Source: an uncultured Sunxiuqinia sp. (lineage in GTDB: Bacteria; Bacteroidota; Bacteroidia; Bacteroidales; Prolixibacteraceae). From it: 64,000 bases of DNA. Location of the stretch: assembly GCF_947495665.1 (NCBI RefSeq), contig NZ_CANLZV010000008.1, positions 124,001-188,000 on the forward strand, written 5' to 3'. Made by a program: the position numbers and the translations under genes. Below, piece by piece: positions 62,094 through 64,000 of this stretch; positions within the stretch are counted from its first letter, which is position 1; each line of letters starts with the position of its first letter. The notes under the pieces were generated by a model. That model searched no databases, was not told the origin of the DNA, and saw nothing but the letters and a program-made list of their open reading frames with translations.

Positions 62094-62379
62094 TGGTGTT
62101 GGTTTTTAGGTTATTGCCCATGATTTGGCTTTAAAATGTTGTGAAAACTGGTACTCCTTAGCTCTTCATTACTCAAATAGGTCTGAATTTCAATAATACA
62201 AACAATTGATAAAATAGTATTTGTTAGCTGCAAGTATATGGAATATTTTTGAAATCTGTAATTAGTTAGATGTCAGTTCGAAATGTGTAATCTTTTTTTA
62301 AGAGCATGAAACTAGAACGGAAATTAGTCAAAGAGAGGATAGTTCGATGAAGCAAAGTATAACCGAAATCAGCATAACC

Positions 62380-63960
62380 ATGTTAAGGAAAAATATTAGA
62401 ATAACATATTTACTAATTGTCGGAATGGCCTTGTTGCTGGTCGCTTGTGGTGAAAGTGATGGCGCAAGTTGTCAAGTGACATTTCCGGAGAGGATTAGCG
62501 TAGAGGGAAATAAGTTTGTTGACAATAACGGAAGGCAGGTAATTCTTAATGGAATTAATGTCGTAAATAAGTCCAAAGAAGAAAACTATCTTTTTAAAGG
62601 AGGCCCTGAGTTTTATGCCAATTTGAAAAAATGGGGTTTTAACAGCATTCGTTTTATTATAATATGGGATGGATTGGAACCTGAGCCGGGGGTCTATAAT
62701 GAGGAATATCTGAAGGAGATAGATCGGCGTATTGAATGGGCTGCAGCTAATGACATATTTGTTATACTTGATATGCACCAGGATTTATTTGGTTTGAAAT
62801 ATAGCGATGGAGCACCCAATTGGGCTACGCTCGATGAAGGGAAAACTCACACTGCAGGATCAATATGGAGTGACGCTTATATGTTAAGCGAGGCTGTACA
62901 GACAGCATTTGATAATTTCTGGGATAACCAGCCGGCCCCTGATGGCGTGGGCGTTCAGGATCATTACGCCAATTTATGGAGATATATTGCCAAGCGCTAT
63001 GCCAACAATCCTACGGTTATTGGTTATGACATCATGAACGAACCATTTCCGGGCACATCAGCCCAAAAGGCCACGCCTGCTTTACTTGAGGCTTACGCAA
63101 ATTTGGTATACAAGCTAACGGGAGAACTCATGACTGAAGAGAAGCTGGCCGAGATATGGGGAGATGCAAGCAAGAGGACGGAAGCGCTGAAGCTTCTATC
63201 GACAAAAGAAAATTATGCGCCTGTTATTGATGCCTTATATGATTTTAACCACGAGTTCGAAAGTGTACACTTGCAGGCGATGTACCAAAAAGTAAGCCAA
63301 GCCATACGTGAAGTTGATCAAAAAACTGTTTTGTTTTTAGAACACAGTTATTTCAGCAATACAGGAGTGAAAAGCAGCATCGAACGGGTGAGCTTAGTCG
63401 ATGGAACGCCTGATCCACTGGTGGCTTACGCACCACATGGTTATGACTTGGTGACCGACACGGAAGATGCGGCTGCAGCGAATTCTGAACGAGTTGCGTT
63501 TATCTATGAACGAATTAAAGAAAAAGGACAGCAACTTGGAATGCCGGTATGGCTAGGAGAATGGGGAGCTTATTATAGTCATTCGGAAGGGATCGTTCCG
63601 GTAGCTCGCTATGCCGTTAGCCTAATTGAAGAAAATCTTTTTGGGAATGCTTATTGGTCTTATGATCCCGGAACTGAAAACCTTTCTTATTTTCAAAAAG
63701 CCTTGTTGCGCCCTTATCCAGCCTACACTTGTGGCGAATTGCTAAGCTACCACTATGAACATGAGAATGCTCGATTTAGAATGGAATGGCAGGAAAATGA
63801 AAACGTAAATTCACCCACCATGGTTTATGTTCCATTCCTGTCAAAGCTAAAAGAGGTATCATCATACAAAATAGAAAAAATAGACAATTCTGATGCTGGC
63901 TGGATTGTGATCCCGGCCAATAACAAAAACAGCAAACGGGAACTCATATTGCAGTTTTGA
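62380..63960 (+). CDS. GH5 endoglycoceramidase-like lipoprotein
   Basis: A 526-residue lipoprotein (MLRKNIRITYL, lipobox LLVAC, Cys about 23) of glycoside hydrolase family 5. FVILDMHQDLFG, YDIMNEPFPG (acid/base Glu) and WLGEWGAYYS (nucleophile Glu) are intact. DMHQD with NEP and GEWG is the pattern of endoglycoceramidases, which cleave oligosaccharides from glycosphingolipids. Glycolipid scavenging at the surface is likely. An ATG at 62347 would add eleven residues before the signal peptide; 62380 gives a signal of normal length. Confidence 0.85.
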   Translation: MLRKNIRITYLLIVGMALLLVACGESDGASCQVTFPERISVEGNKFVDNNGRQVILNGINVVNKSKEENYLFKGGPEFYANLKKWGFNSIRFIIIWDGLEPEPGVYNEEYLKEIDRRIEWAAANDIFVILDMHQDLFGLKYSDGAPNWATLDEGKTHTAGSIWSDAYMLSEAVQTAFDNFWDNQPAPDGVGVQDHYANLWRYIAKRYANNPTVIGYDIMNEPFPGTSAQKATPALLEAYANLVYKLTGELMTEEKLAEIWGDASKRTEALKLLSTKENYAPVIDALYDFNHEFESVHLQAMYQKVSQAIREVDQKTVLFLEHSYFSNTGVKSSIERVSLVDGTPDPLVAYAPHGYDLVTDTEDAAAANSERVAFIYERIKEKGQQLGMPVWLGEWGAYYSHSEGIVPVARYAVSLIEENLFGNAYWSYDPGTENLSYFQKALLRPYPAYTCGELLSYHYEHENARFRMEWQENENVNSPTMVYVPFLSKLKEVSSYKIEKIDNSDAGWIVIPANNKNSKRELILQF

Positions 63961-63970
63961 GACGTCAATA

Positions 63971-64000
63971 TGAATAAGAGACGAAAACGAAACGAAGTAC
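63971..64000 (+). CDS. Possible start of the next gene (partial)
   Basis: An ATG at 63971 opens MNKRRKRNEV to the window end, ten bases after the GH5 stop. Too little is visible to identify it; the frame may be a downstream operon gene or chance. Confidence 0.25.

Noticed and set aside
1-64000. tRNA, rRNA or tmRNA genes
   Set aside because: I looked for the TTCRANTC T-arm and rRNA-like stretches in the intergenic regions and saw none.

Overview
The window comes from a chromosome of a Bacteroidota species, most likely a marine or sediment Marinilabiliales/Prolixibacteraceae-type organism. This rests on content, not on a database search. Several promoters carry the Bacteroidota -7 element TAnnTTTG. 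There is a CotH-like protein with a type IX secretion C-terminal domain, a TonB-dependent receptor, DUF3276 (PUR), DUF3822, DUF1573, YbbR and DUF6588 families, a 6-bladed beta-propeller protein, and the nusB-DUF1573-yajC-ybbR-coaE order typical of the phylum. No rRNA, tRNA or CRISPR array was found.

Layout. 0-4.2 kb: a truncated YkgJ-type cysteine-cluster gene, a class-1 isoprenoid-synthase-like enzyme and a DPP-IV peptidase. 4.3-8.8 kb: a DUF6588 protein and the translation operon thrS-infC-rpmI-rplT, where infC appears to start at AUC behind a full Shine-Dalgarno. 8.8-18 kb: oxidoreductase, DEDDh exonuclease, OmpA/TSP3 protein, argS, a small Cys-containing protein, ffh, folD, an M48 lipoprotein protease and a PUR protein. 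18-24 kb, minus strand: nusB, DUF1573, yajC, ybbR, coaE, a DnaJ/TerB protein, rhomboid and threonine aldolase. 24-27.4 kb: photolyase, then an AT-rich accessory islet (five 22-bp CACGTG repeats, a small winged-helix-like protein, a DUF2971 protein, a 19-bp-arm palindrome). 27.4-32.8 kb: exported glutathione peroxidase, dnaX with a probable programmed -1 frameshift, ferritin and a synthetase-only RelA-type enzyme. 32.9-39 kb: beta-propeller lineage protein, a helical hypothetical, a 21-bp tandem-repeat array, a second glutathione peroxidase, nitroreductase, TPR protein, rsmD and DUF3822. 39-45.2 kb: RecD-like helicase, GH29 fucosidase, RNase Z, STAS protein and rpsA. 45.5-51.4 kb: a nucleotide-sugar operon (UDP-glucuronate decarboxylase, rfbA, rfbC, rfbD, phosphosugar mutase) followed by a DUF1080 protein. 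51.4-52 kb: remnants of an acyltransferase. 52.1-58.3 kb: a cobalamin-riboswitch-controlled surface operon (BtuB-like receptor, two BtuG-like beta-propeller lipoproteins, and an EF-hand-containing lipoprotein between them). 58.4-64 kb: secreted hypothetical, a possible small RNA, CotH/T9SS protein, AraC regulator and a GH5 endoglycoceramidase-like lipoprotein.

The strongest leads are the dnaX recoding site (ten A residues, immediate stop, 5-nt spacer, 6-bp hairpin, long -1 frame continuation), the four-gene B12 capture locus, the two unrelated short tandem-repeat arrays, and the AUC start of infC. Most of the window is otherwise ordinary housekeeping sequence. All family assignments are from motif recognition by eye; no alignment was run.
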